Source: an uncultured Oscillospiraceae bacterium
GTDB lineage: Bacteria; Bacillota; Clostridia; Oscillospirales; Ruminococcaceae
Direction of reading: 5' to 3'
Length of the DNA: 64,000 nucleotides
Assembly: GCA_910587135.1 (NCBI GenBank)
Contig: CAJULF010000009.1
Span: 1-64,000 of the forward strand
Shown here: positions 16,385-26,383 of the stretch, piece after piece
How positions within the stretch are numbered: position 1 is the first letter of the stretch
How the letters are laid out: every line of letters starts with the position of its first letter
Program-made: the position numbers and the translations under genes
Notes under the pieces: generated by a model
The model's database searches: none
Told to the model about the DNA's origin: nothing
What the model saw: only the letters and a program-made list of their open reading frames with translations

Positions 16385-16646
16385 TACTACACTTCCTTTC
16401 ATTCCGCGCCTTGTAAGCGCACGACGTCTGTTCCCGCCGATTTTTCGGCATTGCGAACAGGCTTTGAGATTATTTTGCGCCGCAGCTCCGAAAATATGAC
16501 AAAACAGCTCTTTGCATATGTTTCCGAAATTGGTTAATATTAACGTAAAAACCCAACAATAAACTTGTCATTCCTCACAAAACCCCGATGAAAAAAGTCG
16601 GTTTTTTGACGAAAGAGAAAAAATCGTGAGAAAACGACTTTTTTTG

Positions 16647-16675
16647 TTGCATAAAAGCCCGATTTGTGTTATACT
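16647..16675 (+). promoter_or_regulatory. Sigma-A-type promoter of the polysaccharide operon
   Basis: TTGCAT (16647-16652), 17-bp spacer, TATACT (16670-16675); transcription should start near 16682, leaving a leader of about 105 nt with a GC-rich hairpin (GGGCAGCGCCGCGG region). The 16385-16640 stretch before it has no other feature I can name. Confidence 0.75.
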
Positions 16676-16787
16676 AATGCTGGACATCTGCGTCCGCACA
16701 AATTTTTGTTGGCATTTTTTGACATGACAGGTAAACCATCGGGCAGCGCCGCGGAAAATCGCCGCTGCCACAGGAAGGGCTGCTGTA

Positions 16788-18224
16788 ATGATAAAGGAAA
16801 ACCAAAAGCTGTTTAACAGGCTTAATGTAATCACCGACGCCGTCGCTGCTTTCGCCGCCGTCACCCTCTCTTACCTGCTGGTATTTCATGTGTTGGAATT
16901 TGAGGAAAATTTTCCGCTGATAGATTACATAAAGCTTTCAATTATTTTTGCACCCGTTCAGATAATTACCTTCGGGTGCATGGGTCTTTACGACTCATTC
17001 AGGACAAAAACCTTTGTCCATGAAATGGGCAAGCTTGTCCGCGCCTTCGTGGTGAACGGGATCATGATGGTCACCATGCTATACATAATCCGGCTGTTTG
17101 ATTTTTCCCGCTGGGCGCTGTTTATATTTCTGGCGCTGGATCTGGCAATCGTTGCCACAAAGCGCTTTATAATGCGAAAAGCGCTGAAAAGCGCCAGAAG
17201 CATCGGATACAACAAGAAGTATGTCGTTCTTGTCGGCAGCGGTCAATCGGCGCGGGAATATCTGACGGCGGTTTCCGAGGACAAATCCCTTGGACTGGAC
17301 TGCGTGGGTTATGTGGGACGTAAGGGTACGCTCGATTCAAAATGGCTGGGAGATTATGAGGATATAGTTTCGGTGCTTGACGCGCGGAATTACGATGAAG
17401 TGGTCTGCGCACTGGGCGGCGATGAGAACACCGAGCTTAAGCGAATCGTAGAAGCGTGCGAACTTACGGGAACAAAAATTTCCGTAATTCCCGTAATTTA
17501 CAAATATATGTCCGGAACTCCGTCAATCGACGTCGTGAACGGAATCCCATTGATGAATATAAGGCGCATTCCGCTGGATAATATAGGAAACGCCTTTGTG
17601 AAACGGGCTACGGATATTGTGGGTTCTCTGATCCTGATTGCCCTGTCCTCTCCGATAATGCTTATTTCGGCAATTATCATAAAAATAACAATGGGCGGAA
17701 AAGTAATTTTTCGCCAGAAACGAGTGGGGCTCAACAAAAAAATCTTTGTGATGTACAAGCTCAAATCCATGCGGGACAACGAGCAGTCCGAAACAGCCTG
17801 GAGCACCGACAGCGACCCCCGCAAGACCCGTTTCGGCGCGCTGATAAGAAAACTGTCGATAGACGAGCTTCCGCAATTGTTCAACGTGCTGAAAGGAAAT
17901 ATGAGCCTTGTCGGTCCGCGTCCCGAAATACCCTACTATGTGGAAAACTTTAAAGACAGCGTGCCGCTGTACATGATAAAACATCAGGTAAAGCCGGGAA
18001 TGACGGGACTGGCACAGGTAAACGGATATCGGGGGGATACCTCAATAGAAAAACGAATAGAATTCGATATCCACTACATAGAAAACTGGTCGTATTTCCT
18101 GGACCTGTCAATACTTATGAAAACAGTATTCTGCTTTATGAATAAGGAAAAGCTGAAAACAGAAAAGAACGATCCTTCCCAACGAAACGGAGAAAAGCTT
18201 AATGAACGAACAGAAAAAAACTGA
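16788..18224 (+). CDS. Undecaprenyl-phosphate sugar phosphotransferase (WcaJ/WbaP-like)
   Basis: 478 residues. It starts exopolysaccharide or glycan synthesis by moving a sugar-1-phosphate from a UDP-sugar to undecaprenyl phosphate. About four N-terminal helices (residues 15-125), a nucleotide-binding-like CoA domain with VVLVGSGQSAREYL near 145, then the catalytic bacterial sugar transferase domain (about 265-460): KRATDIVGSLILIALSSP, GGKVIFRQKRVGLN, SLVGPRPEIPYYV and KPGMTGLAQVNGYRG. First gene of a run whose second gene overlaps it by 23 bp. The sugar is not predictable from sequence. Confidence 0.93.
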   Translation: MIKENQKLFNRLNVITDAVAAFAAVTLSYLLVFHVLEFEENFPLIDYIKLSIIFAPVQIITFGCMGLYDSFRTKTFVHEMGKLVRAFVVNGIMMVTMLYIIRLFDFSRWALFIFLALDLAIVATKRFIMRKALKSARSIGYNKKYVVLVGSGQSAREYLTAVSEDKSLGLDCVGYVGRKGTLDSKWLGDYEDIVSVLDARNYDEVVCALGGDENTELKRIVEACELTGTKISVIPVIYKYMSGTPSIDVVNGIPLMNIRRIPLDNIGNAFVKRATDIVGSLILIALSSPIMLISAIIIKITMGGKVIFRQKRVGLNKKIFVMYKLKSMRDNEQSETAWSTDSDPRKTRFGALIRKLSIDELPQLFNVLKGNMSLVGPRPEIPYYVENFKDSVPLYMIKHQVKPGMTGLAQVNGYRGDTSIEKRIEFDIHYIENWSYFLDLSILMKTVFCFMNKEKLKTEKNDPSQRNGEKLNERTEKN

Positions 18225-20334
18225 CCTTACAGCGCTTGCCATATTTTTTCCTGCGGTAATAGCTCTGGCAATAATACCTACCATTATGTATGTAACGTTG
18301 GTATTCTCGCAGCTGACCGACACTTACAGATATTTCCGCGGAACACCCGTTGACGACGGTTACCTGTTTCTGGACATCTACTCTCAGGGCAAGGCGTTTG
18401 CCGTGGTTGTAATAGCGATAATCATGATGGTTCTGGCGCTGATTTGCTGTATCTATCTTTTCAGGCGCATTGAAAAGCGTTCGCTGGTATTTGTGGGACT
18501 GTCTGTCGTTTATGTGTTAATGACGCTTATTTCCGCGCTGTGCTCGGAATACAGAGAAATTGCGCTTTGGGGACAGTTTGACCGCGCTGAGGGATTTTTT
18601 ACCACCGCATGCTATTTCGTAATATTTCTTTTTTCCATGTATTCTTTCAAAACCACAAAGAATTTCCGCTATGTTGTTTTCGCGCTGTTCTTCTGTGTGG
18701 GAGTCAACACTGTTCTGGGTATTTTCCAGTTCACCGGAAACAGCCTTGAAACCAAGGATTGGTTTTTCAACCTTATCGTTGACAAAAAGTACGCGGACGC
18801 AATTTCAATTGACTCAAGCGTAAACAGCAAGTCACTGCTCGGCGCGCTGTATAACTATAACTATGTCGGCAGCTTTACGGGTCTGGCGATACCGCTTTTT
18901 TCAACCATGGCGATCTTTGACAAAAAAATCCTCCATAAGGTTTTTTACATCATATTTGATATGATGGCGCTTTTCATGCTTATGGGAAGTACCGTAAGAA
19001 GCGGTGTTGTTGCGGTTGCCGCCGCAATTGTTGTTGGAATTTTCCTGTTCTTCCGTCTTATACTCAAGCGTTGGAAAATCGCTGTGGGAGCTTTGGGGGC
19101 TGCGGTTCTGCTGCTGGTGGCGGGTAACCTCATCACAGAGGGAGCTTTTTTCAGGAGAGTTTCCACGCTGTTGGGAGATATGATTCAAGTCGTTGCTCCC
19201 GCAGAAGAAAAGACAGATCTGTTTGACAGCTTACCCGTAAGGGAGATACTTCATAACAAGGACGGCAGTGTTACGCTGATAACACAGGGTGACGAAATGA
19301 ACATCGGCTTCAACGAGGCTGAGAACCGCTATATCTTTACCGACAAAGAAGGCAGCGAGATAAATGTTTCCGTTGCCGGCGACGGAGTTATATCCAGCGC
19401 CGACGAGCGTTACAGCAGAATAAGCTTTGAAGTGTACAGCGACTCCGAAACGCTTTCTGACGGCAGCGTAATGTATATGTGGTTTGACGGCAACGCCCGC
19501 TCAGTTCTTACATTCGGACTTTTCGGCGGAAAGAATATTCACCTGGTAGACAATAAAATTGCTGACAGAATAGAGCCTGAAAACGCAGAGCATATCGGAT
19601 TTGAGGGGAAGGAGCTTGTGGGCTCTTCAAGAGGTTATATCTGGTCGCGTACCATTCCCCTGCTTAAAAACTGTATCCTTATCGGCTACGGGGCGGACAC
19701 ATTTGCTTATGTGTTCCCGCAGCAGGATTTCCTCGCGAAATACTATTCCTATGCGGAGGGCTTTTATATCACCGTCGACAAGCCCCATAATCTGTATTTG
19801 CAGATTTTCATTTCCAATGGTCTTATAGCGCTTATTGCCTTTATAGGCATTTGCCTGTTTTATCTTGTGGACTGTCTGCGGCTTTACGCACTTCGTAAGG
19901 AATACCGTATCGAGCAGGTATACGGCGCGGCGGTCATGCTTGCCGTTGTGGGATATCTTACGGCGGGAATGTTCAATGACTCGGTAGTGTCAGTCGCACC
20001 GATGTTCTGGATACTTCTGGGAGTTGGCTGTGCGCTTAACACTATCAACCGCCGCCTTGACAGGAATATCCCCGAGGAAGGTACCGAGCCTGCTGCGGAA
20101 ACTGTCAAAACGATTTCCGCACCGGAGACCGTGTCAGATGACGAGGCTAAGAATATCGCCATGCGCCTGCGCGAAAATGCCGCAGCCAAAAAAGCTGCGG
20201 CAGCGGAAGCCCAAAAAGCCGAAAGGGAGGCTCACCCCGTTACAAAATCCGATATAGAAGCGCTTACCGCCAGGATCAAGGCATACACCGACAAAGAAAG
20301 CGACAATACGGAAAGAAAGGATACCGATACATAA
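18202..20334 (+). CDS. O-antigen ligase/Wzy polymerase-like membrane protein
   Basis: 710 residues with about 10-12 transmembrane helices, a large extracellular loop (about residues 330-500) and a charged, lysine/alanine-rich cytoplasmic tail of about 90 residues. The extracellular segment GYGADTFAYVFPQQD plus DKPHNLYLQIFISNG is characteristic of the Wzy_C/O-antigen ligase superfamily. It either polymerises repeat units or attaches a glycan to an acceptor; the partner gene upstream provides the lipid-linked primer, with no other glycosyltransferases next to it. The gene overlaps the upstream one by 23 bp, and GGAG precedes the ATG. Confidence 0.88.
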   Translation: MNEQKKTDLTALAIFFPAVIALAIIPTIMYVTLVFSQLTDTYRYFRGTPVDDGYLFLDIYSQGKAFAVVVIAIIMMVLALICCIYLFRRIEKRSLVFVGLSVVYVLMTLISALCSEYREIALWGQFDRAEGFFTTACYFVIFLFSMYSFKTTKNFRYVVFALFFCVGVNTVLGIFQFTGNSLETKDWFFNLIVDKKYADAISIDSSVNSKSLLGALYNYNYVGSFTGLAIPLFSTMAIFDKKILHKVFYIIFDMMALFMLMGSTVRSGVVAVAAAIVVGIFLFFRLILKRWKIAVGALGAAVLLLVAGNLITEGAFFRRVSTLLGDMIQVVAPAEEKTDLFDSLPVREILHNKDGSVTLITQGDEMNIGFNEAENRYIFTDKEGSEINVSVAGDGVISSADERYSRISFEVYSDSETLSDGSVMYMWFDGNARSVLTFGLFGGKNIHLVDNKIADRIEPENAEHIGFEGKELVGSSRGYIWSRTIPLLKNCILIGYGADTFAYVFPQQDFLAKYYSYAEGFYITVDKPHNLYLQIFISNGLIALIAFIGICLFYLVDCLRLYALRKEYRIEQVYGAAVMLAVVGYLTAGMFNDSVVSVAPMFWILLGVGCALNTINRRLDRNIPEEGTEPAAETVKTISAPETVSDDEAKNIAMRLRENAAAKKAAAAEAQKAEREAHPVTKSDIEALTARIKAYTDKESDNTERKDTDT

Positions 20335-20404
20335 CTTAATCGAAATTTTCCGCAGATTTTTGCGTAAGATTTTGTAAATGCACGGCTTTAACGCTGAGGT
20401 TTAT

Positions 20405-21040
20405 ATGAAAATAGATATCAGAGATATTACAAAGTTCCCCAATATCCTTACGGTTATAAGAATTATGCTTATTCCGTTATTTATCATAATATTTTTATGG
20501 GCAAACGGGAATATTGAGTTGAATCTTAAGCATTTCAACAAACAAAACGGCTATATAATTGCCGCGGCAATAATGATCCTATCGGGCTTGACCGATATGG
20601 CAGACGGGCTTATAGCACGAAAATTCAATATGATAACAGACCTCGGAAAGGTTATAGACCCCTTTGCCGACAAGCTCACCCAAGCTGCTGTGGTGGTGTG
20701 CCTGATTTTCCGCTACGGCGATATCTGGATACTGATAGCCGCGCTGTTTGCGTTGATTTTCATAAAGGAAATTCTCATGCTTATCATGGGCGTAATGTTT
20801 TTAAGAAAAGGGCAGGATCTCGGCGGCGCGAGGTGGTATGGAAAACTGGCAACGATTATCTTTTATTTTCAGGTTATAGTCCTTATCGGCGCTCCTGTAC
20901 TGTCAAATCTTACCGCTGTGATTATGTTCTGCATAATGATCGCCGCCACGCTAATGTCATTCATAATGTATATGCGGGAATACTACCGCCTTAAAATGCA
21001 GCGTGACACAGACGGGCAATCCGACAAAGGAGAAGTTTGA
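20405..21040 (+). CDS. pgsA: CDP-diacylglycerol-glycerol-3-phosphate 3-phosphatidyltransferase-like protein
   Basis: 211 residues, an integral membrane enzyme of phosphatidylglycerol synthesis. The CDP-alcohol phosphotransferase motif DG-x2-AR-x8-G-x3-D-x3-D is intact: ADGLIARKFNMITDLGKVID followed by PFADK (about residues 66-90). The start ATG 20405 has GAGG nearby, while an upstream ATG at 20378 has none. It follows the Wzy-like gene by 70 bp on the same strand, so it may share the transcript, though its role is housekeeping. Another CDP-alcohol substrate is possible. Confidence 0.85.
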   Translation: MKIDIRDITKFPNILTVIRIMLIPLFIIIFLWANGNIELNLKHFNKQNGYIIAAAIMILSGLTDMADGLIARKFNMITDLGKVIDPFADKLTQAAVVVCLIFRYGDIWILIAALFALIFIKEILMLIMGVMFLRKGQDLGGARWYGKLATIIFYFQVIVLIGAPVLSNLTAVIMFCIMIAATLMSFIMYMREYYRLKMQRDTDGQSDKGEV

Positions 21041-21055
21041 AAAAATTTCAAACTC

Positions 21056-21250
21056 AGCTTGTAGAAAAAGCTTATATGCTGTGCAGTCTCGGCGCATGAA
21101 ATTTCAAAAAGTCGCAAAGTTTTGCGCAACGATAATGTGGTTGGCTAAAGCATTACGTTGAAGTTTGTGTAAAACCCGTGCATTTGTGAACACAAGCGCA
21201 CGCGGTTTCCGTCGGGTATGCGAAGCGTTAACGGAGTATACCCATATAAG
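21056..21250. repeat. Degenerate family A repeat
   Basis: Recognisable parts are AGCTTGTAGAAAAAGC, GGCGCATGAAATTTCAAAAAG, GCACGCGGTTTCCGTCGGGTATGCG and TAACGGAGTATACCC, in the reverse orientation of the copy at 26.1 kb. The central stem is partly lost. Confidence 0.65.
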
Positions 21251-21359
21251 CAGACTGAAGTATGAAAAAATTTTCATCCCATATGTCTGTGACTTATGGA
21301 CTTCGTTCCAAATTTTGCCGCGAAAACCGAACAAAACCTGAAAGGAACACAGTATAATT

Positions 21360-22151
21360 ATGATAACAGCCGATCTCCATACTCACACATCGTTTTCCAC
21401 CGACAGTGACACTCCTCTTGAAAAAATGGCGCAGGCAGCCCTCGAAAAGGGACTGAAAACGATTTGCTTCACGGAGCATATGGATTTTGATTACCCCGGC
21501 GGAGAGTTCTTTCTGGATACCGCAGCATACCGCAAGGAGCTGTTTCGTGTAAAGGAGCTGTATCGCGGTAGTCTGGAAATACTTTTTGGTGTGGAGCTGG
21601 GTTTGATGGACTACATCGCGCCCACCCTTAAGAAATATTCCGAATCGTTTGATTTTGATTTTATAATAGGCTCGGCGCACCAGGTGGACGGAATCGACCC
21701 GTATTATCCCGAATACTTCAACACTCACGGCGACCGCAAAGGAATATATCACTTTTACGAAAGCGCCCTTGCTGCCGTAAGAGCCTTTGGTAATTTTGAT
21801 GTTTTCGGACATTTTGACTACATAGTACGCTACTCCCATGCCAAAAGCTACTCGCCTGCCGATTTTGCGGATATTGTTGATGAAATTCTTAAAGAGCTTA
21901 TTTCCCGCGGCAGGGGTCTGGAGATAAACACGGAGGGTATTCATTACGGGCTGGGCTGGGCGCACCCTCATCCCGATGTGCTTAAGCGTTACAGGGAGCT
22001 TGGCGGAGAGATAATCACCGTAGGCTCGGACGCGCACAGCGGCGACAGGATCGCATATTGCTTTGACACAACACAGGAAATGCTCAAATCGGCGGGATTT
22101 AAATACCTCGCGGTATTCCGCGGCAGAAAGCCCGAATTTATTCCTCTGTAA
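21360..22151 (+). CDS. PHP-family histidinol-phosphatase
   Basis: 263 residues, a metal-dependent phosphatase of the PHP superfamily, HisK/HisJ type, which dephosphorylates histidinol phosphate. Metal ligands are visible in DLHTHTSFSTDSD (residue 5), FTEHMDFDY near 37, FGVELGL near 75, GSAHQVDG near 100, VFGHFDYIVRY near 150 and TVGSDAHSGDRIA near 220. GGAACAC precedes the ATG. It is convergent with the GH25 gene, separated by a terminator. No other his genes are near. Confidence 0.85.
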   Translation: MITADLHTHTSFSTDSDTPLEKMAQAALEKGLKTICFTEHMDFDYPGGEFFLDTAAYRKELFRVKELYRGSLEILFGVELGLMDYIAPTLKKYSESFDFDFIIGSAHQVDGIDPYYPEYFNTHGDRKGIYHFYESALAAVRAFGNFDVFGHFDYIVRYSHAKSYSPADFADIVDEILKELISRGRGLEINTEGIHYGLGWAHPHPDVLKRYRELGGEIITVGSDAHSGDRIAYCFDTTQEMLKSAGFKYLAVFRGRKPEFIPL

Positions 22152-22192
22152 CATAAGGCAACACCGCACATGCTTTGCGCAATGTTGTCATA
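22152..22192. repeat. Short family C remnant
   Basis: AAGGCAACACCGCACATGC is followed at once by GCGCAATGTTGTCATAA, the complement-like right end, so only the two terminal arms remain, joined directly. It starts at the hisK stop codon. This looks like a solo-ends derivative of the elements at 2.2 and 9.5 kb. Confidence 0.5.
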
Positions 22193-22198
22193 AGTATA

Positions 22199-22226
22199 AG
22201 ACCGCGGCGCATCTGCGCCGCGGTCT
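22199..22226. terminator. Bidirectional intrinsic terminator
   Basis: Perfect 12-bp stem AGACCGCGGCGC / GCGCCGCGGTCT with an ATCT loop and AAATTTT after it, between two convergent genes. Confidence 0.85.
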
Positions 22227-22231
22227 AAATT

Positions 22232-23857
22232 TTATGAGAGCTTGTTGTAATTCCCTTTTCTGATTATTGACGAGTAATCCTTATAGGAAATATTCAGATC
22301 CACATACCCGTCAATTCCCGATACAACGCCCTTGCTGCTGTACTGCCATATACCGAAATCTCCCTCATAGGTAGGAACGGTGTTCCACTGCGCCAGCCAT
22401 ACGTCATATTCGGAGAGCTGGCTCATGTCAATGTAATCGGTAAGCCAGGTCTTGTTGCAGTAAATCATTGCGTAATAGCCCGCCGCGCTTATCTCATCAA
22501 GGAACGCCTTAACAATATTGGTAACACGCTTTCTGCCCAGATCAGCCTGATACTGCTCCTCAATATCCAGAACCACGGGATATGTAATCTTATACGGCTC
22601 AATGGTCTTAAGGAAAAAGCGGGCTTCTTTTCTTGCCTCCGTGACGGTTGAGGCGTACAGATAATGATACACTCCCACCTTGACGCCGTTTGCGGTCGCC
22701 TGCGTAATATTGTACTCAAAGGTTACGTCCTGAGCGATGGGACGATCGTTAACCTTTCCTCTCGAAGCACGTATCATCGCAAAATCAATTCCCGCCGCTT
22801 TGACCTTTGCCCAATCTATCGCGCCCTGTGCGTAGGAAACATCTATTCCTTTTGCGCCGACATCGGTGGTTTCGCCCATATTGTCCTGATCGTTTCCGGG
22901 GACATGGGACGTGCCGTAACGATAATCTATCAGTCGGCTGCTCTTGGAAATGGCAAAGCGGGCGGATTTGGACTTGTAAAATTTAACAGAGCTCTCAAAA
23001 ATAAGAACACCGCTGTTTACAAACTCACCCGTAAGCGAGAAATAGCCTGCCTGCGTGGAGCGTCCGCTGATGGTTATTCCAAGATATCCCTTACAGATAA
23101 GCCGTCCGTCAGAAGGCGTCTGCATTTCGCCGGTTATAACCGTTCGGGAATTTGCGGTGAGTATCGACTGACCGTAGTTCAGGTACATACCGTCGGCATA
23201 GACATTCATAACTCCCGATATCTGCGCCTTTGCGCCGTGGCGCACCACAAACTCGCTCAGAACACGCACAGTGGAGCTTACGGTGGTGTTGAATGTTCCG
23301 TAAGTTTCAAGTCCCGCATTTGCGTAAATGGTAAGCGTTCCCGAAACAGTAATTTTGGAATCCGGCTCGGAAATGAGCTTTCCGCGCACCCCGAAAGCAT
23401 TATCCTTATAAATCAGCAGCTCCGCGCCGCTGCACACTACAAGCGTGCTTCCCTCGGGAACGCTGAATTTTTTTGATACCTTTGCGGATTTGCTTATGTA
23501 ATAATTCTGCCCGCTCTCCATAGGAGTCTTGCCGTCCCACTCGGTATAGCCGCTAATGTCTATCGGCGTATATTCCGTGTCTGACAGGTCAACGCTGCTG
23601 TCGGGGCGGCTGTCGGCTGTTTCGGAGCTTTCCTCGCCGCTTTCGCCGCTCTCGGAGCTTTCGCTGTACGGACTTTCTCCCGTTTCGGAATTATTGGGAT
23701 TTTCATCGATATTCGGGTCGATTATGGTCGTTTCGGAAGTCGGCGGGTCCTGTGGAAGCTCGGGAAGCAGCGAGTTTTCCGCAAATGCCGTTGTAAGGCA
23801 TCCAAAGGACACCGCTCCCGCAGCGATCAAAGCCGTGATTTTTTTGATTAGTGTCAT
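22232..23857 (-). CDS. Secreted GH25 lysozyme-like protein
   Basis: About 541 residues: signal peptide with cleavage after TTAFAEN, a Ser/Glu-rich linker (to about residue 95), a region of short beta repeats (about 100-310, pattern VxVxGTLxxxAxG), and a C-terminal glycosyl hydrolase 25 domain (about 330-541). The GH25 signs are GIDVSYAQGAIDWAKVKAAG, YPVVLDIEEQ with the catalytic Asp-x-Glu and YDVWLAQWN. GH25 enzymes cleave the beta-1,4 bond in peptidoglycan. The beta-repeat region is unusual and may bind a wall glycan. Start ATG 23857 is preferred for its GGAG; the ATG six codons upstream lacks one. Confidence 0.9.
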   Translation of the reverse strand: MTLIKKITALIAAGAVSFGCLTTAFAENSLLPELPQDPPTSETTIIDPNIDENPNNSETGESPYSESSESGESGEESSETADSRPDSSVDLSDTEYTPIDISGYTEWDGKTPMESGQNYYISKSAKVSKKFSVPEGSTLVVCSGAELLIYKDNAFGVRGKLISEPDSKITVSGTLTIYANAGLETYGTFNTTVSSTVRVLSEFVVRHGAKAQISGVMNVYADGMYLNYGQSILTANSRTVITGEMQTPSDGRLICKGYLGITISGRSTQAGYFSLTGEFVNSGVLIFESSVKFYKSKSARFAISKSSRLIDYRYGTSHVPGNDQDNMGETTDVGAKGIDVSYAQGAIDWAKVKAAGIDFAMIRASRGKVNDRPIAQDVTFEYNITQATANGVKVGVYHYLYASTVTEARKEARFFLKTIEPYKITYPVVLDIEEQYQADLGRKRVTNIVKAFLDEISAAGYYAMIYCNKTWLTDYIDMSQLSEYDVWLAQWNTVPTYEGDFGIWQYSSKGVVSGIDGYVDLNISYKDYSSIIRKGNYNKLS

Positions 23858-23993
23858 TTTTGATTCTCCATTCAATAGCTGATTACAATCGGGTAAACCG
23901 AATTTAAATTGTATAGTTATATTGTCGCATATTTTTCGCGATTTGTCAAATGATTTTGCATAAAAATGCTAAGTTAATTTATGGCACGGCGGG

Positions 23994-25754
23994 CTATTCC
24001 GTTTTGGGGAGGGCGTACTTATCCTTGTAAACGTTGAATTCGTCCATAAACTCCGACTTTTCAAGCCGCTTTAGCTCGTTCATATATTCGTGAGTGTCAA
24101 GGCTGTTTTCTTTTATTCGGATAAGGCACACGGCTATATTTGAGCAATGGTCGGAAACGCGCTCGAAATTCGTCAGCAGATCTTGCAGGATAAAACCAAG
24201 CTCTATGGTACATATTCCCTTGCGAAGCCGCTCTATATGGCGTGCCTTAAGGTCGGTGCGAAGCTGGTCTATTACGTCCTCCAGCGGCTCTACCTCCTTT
24301 GCAAGCGCCACATCTGACCTTATAAAGCAGTCTATCGACATATTGAGTATCTCGGCTACCGCGTTCTTGATTATTGGTATCTCCTCCAGTGCCTGCTTTG
24401 AGAACGATATCTTCTTCTGATACATCTCCTCAGCCGCTTCCACGATATTGACCGCATGGTCGGATATTCTCTCCAGATCGCCTATGGTATGAAGCAGATT
24501 TGAAACAACCTGACTGTCGCTCACCGATAAATCCTTTGAGCTTATCTTAAGAATAAAGGAGCCTATTTTGTCCTCGTAAATATCAATTGCGTTCTCGTTG
24601 TCAACTACCTCCGCCGCTTTCTTCGGGTCGTACTCCGTGACCATGTCCATCGCAATAAGCATGGTCTGCCGTGTCAGCACCGCCATTTTATAGGCTACGT
24701 TTCTGCACTGCTCGATAGCTACCGAAGGGGTATTGAGAAAACGCTCGTCCAGCATGGACATAGCCGCTGTCTCTTCCCCGGGCTTGTCCCGTATGGTAAG
24801 GCACGCGAGCTTTTCAAGCTGTTTTGTAAAGGGCAGGAAGACGAGAGTCGTCAGCACGTTGAAAGCGGTGTGTATAATTGCGATGCCCAAGGAATTGAGC
24901 GCGCTGTTCATAAACGCGAAATCCAGAAATGAATTGAGAATGTAGAACAGCGACAGGAAGAGTATCGTGCCGATTATATTAAAATAAAGATGAACTATAG
25001 CCACCCGCTTTGCTGACTTATTCGCACCGATAGCGGATATAAGCGCGGTCACGCAGGAGCCGATATTTGTGCCGAGTATTATCGGAAGCGCTATGGAATA
25101 GGTTATCCCGCTGGTCTTTGAAAAAGTCTGCAAAATTCCGACCGAAACGGAGGACGACTGAATAAGCGCCGTAAGCGCCGCACCGGTTACCACGCCCAAA
25201 ACGGGATTTGAAAACGCAGCCATGAACTGCCCGAAAGCCTCATTGTTCTCAAGCGGCTTTACTGCCTCGGACATGGCGTTCATGCCGAACATAAGCGTTG
25301 CGAAGCCCAACAGTATAACACCCAGCGTTTTTTTCTTGTCCGATTTCATGAACATCAGCATTACAATGCCGATAACCGCCAGAATCGGTGTAAAAGTGGT
25401 AGGCTTAAAGATGGAAACAAGCCCCTCTCCCTCTACCGCCGAAAGGCTGAGCAGCCAGCTTGTGGCGGTCGTGCCTATATTCGCGCCCATTATAACTCCG
25501 ATAGCCTGCGACAGCTTCATTATTCCCGAGTTTACAAAACCCACCATCATAACGGTGGTAGCCGCCGAGGACTGTATCAGCGCCGTTACCCCCACGCCGA
25601 GAGCCACACCCTTTATCGGGTTTGAGGTCAGCTTCTCCAGCCAGCGCTCCAGATTGCCCCCCGCGAACTTCTCCAGACCTCCGCTTAACGTGTGCATTCC
25701 GAAAAGAAACAGCGCAAGCCCGCCCAGCATATTAAGAATATGATAAATATCCAT
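23994..25754 (-). CDS. Na/Pi-cotransporter family protein with PhoU-like tail
   Basis: 586 residues with about 8-9 transmembrane helices carrying the two inverted QSS repeats (ALIQSSAATTVMMVGF near residue 60 and ALIQSSSVSVGILQTF near 200), each followed by a GANIGTT or GTNIGSC loop. This is the sodium-coupled phosphate symporter fold (NptA/YjbB type). The C-terminal 220 residues form a PhoU-like helical bundle (LHTIGDLERISDHAVNIVEA and NFERVSDHCSNIAVCLI). The role is phosphate transport, perhaps export. Start ATG is preceded by AGGAGAG. Confidence 0.92.
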   Translation of the reverse strand: MDIYHILNMLGGLALFLFGMHTLSGGLEKFAGGNLERWLEKLTSNPIKGVALGVGVTALIQSSAATTVMMVGFVNSGIMKLSQAIGVIMGANIGTTATSWLLSLSAVEGEGLVSIFKPTTFTPILAVIGIVMLMFMKSDKKKTLGVILLGFATLMFGMNAMSEAVKPLENNEAFGQFMAAFSNPVLGVVTGAALTALIQSSSVSVGILQTFSKTSGITYSIALPIILGTNIGSCVTALISAIGANKSAKRVAIVHLYFNIIGTILFLSLFYILNSFLDFAFMNSALNSLGIAIIHTAFNVLTTLVFLPFTKQLEKLACLTIRDKPGEETAAMSMLDERFLNTPSVAIEQCRNVAYKMAVLTRQTMLIAMDMVTEYDPKKAAEVVDNENAIDIYEDKIGSFILKISSKDLSVSDSQVVSNLLHTIGDLERISDHAVNIVEAAEEMYQKKISFSKQALEEIPIIKNAVAEILNMSIDCFIRSDVALAKEVEPLEDVIDQLRTDLKARHIERLRKGICTIELGFILQDLLTNFERVSDHCSNIAVCLIRIKENSLDTHEYMNELKRLEKSEFMDEFNVYKDKYALPKTE

Positions 25755-25826
25755 TTTTTCTCTCCTGTAATTCGGTCCTCCCTGTGACCGATTCCGTCAT
25801 TTTTCACTTTCTTTATTCACTCTTAT

Positions 25827-25855
25827 ATTATACTAAATTTTTTATGAATTGTATA
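25827..25855 (-). promoter_or_regulatory. Possible promoter for the phosphate symporter gene
   Basis: On the minus strand: TATACA (25850-25855), 17-bp spacer, TATAAT (25827-25832). The -35 matches consensus at four of six positions. Confidence 0.5.
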
Positions 25856-25999
25856 GGGGGTAAGCGTTTTTTTGTAGATTTTTTTAATTATGAACAACAA
25901 TTCACATGCATTGAGGTGAATATAGCCAAATTTGCTTTTTGAAAGTCCACTGACGGTATTGATATTACGCTGTATCTTTAGCACATAATAAAATAATCC

Positions 26000-26341
26000 A
26001 GCTTGTATATAAAAGCGCTGATTAAGTCATATTATTTATATTTTAAAATTTCCGCGACCCGCCCGCCATATCTCGCTCCGCTGCGCAAAGCAAACTGCCG
26101 GACTGTGTATAAAGGTTGACCAAAAGCTAATTATTTAAAAAAATTTCAAAATTTCCGCTAATCATACTCCGCTTCACTTCGTTCCGCTCCGCATGCTTAG
26201 CGGAAACCGCGTGCGTTTGCGTTCGCAAACGCACGACTTTTTGAAATTTCATGCGCCGACACTGCGCGGCAAACAGGCTTTTTCCGCATACCGCTGCGAA
26301 GTACAAAATTCTTTTAAATAATCCGCTTTAGGTCAACATTT
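26000..26341. repeat. Family A intergenic repeat, one full copy plus a truncated one
   Basis: A truncated copy (about 26000-26100) precedes a full copy (about 26105-26290) with stem CCGCTAATCAT / GCTTAGCGG and apical palindrome CGTTTGCGTTCGCAAACG. A solitary end CCGCTTTAGGTCAAC follows. This fills much of the 780 bp before spoIIQ. Confidence 0.8.
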
Positions 26342-26383
26342 TTTACCAGCTTTATGCAGATGCTCTTTTTTACATTTTTTAAT

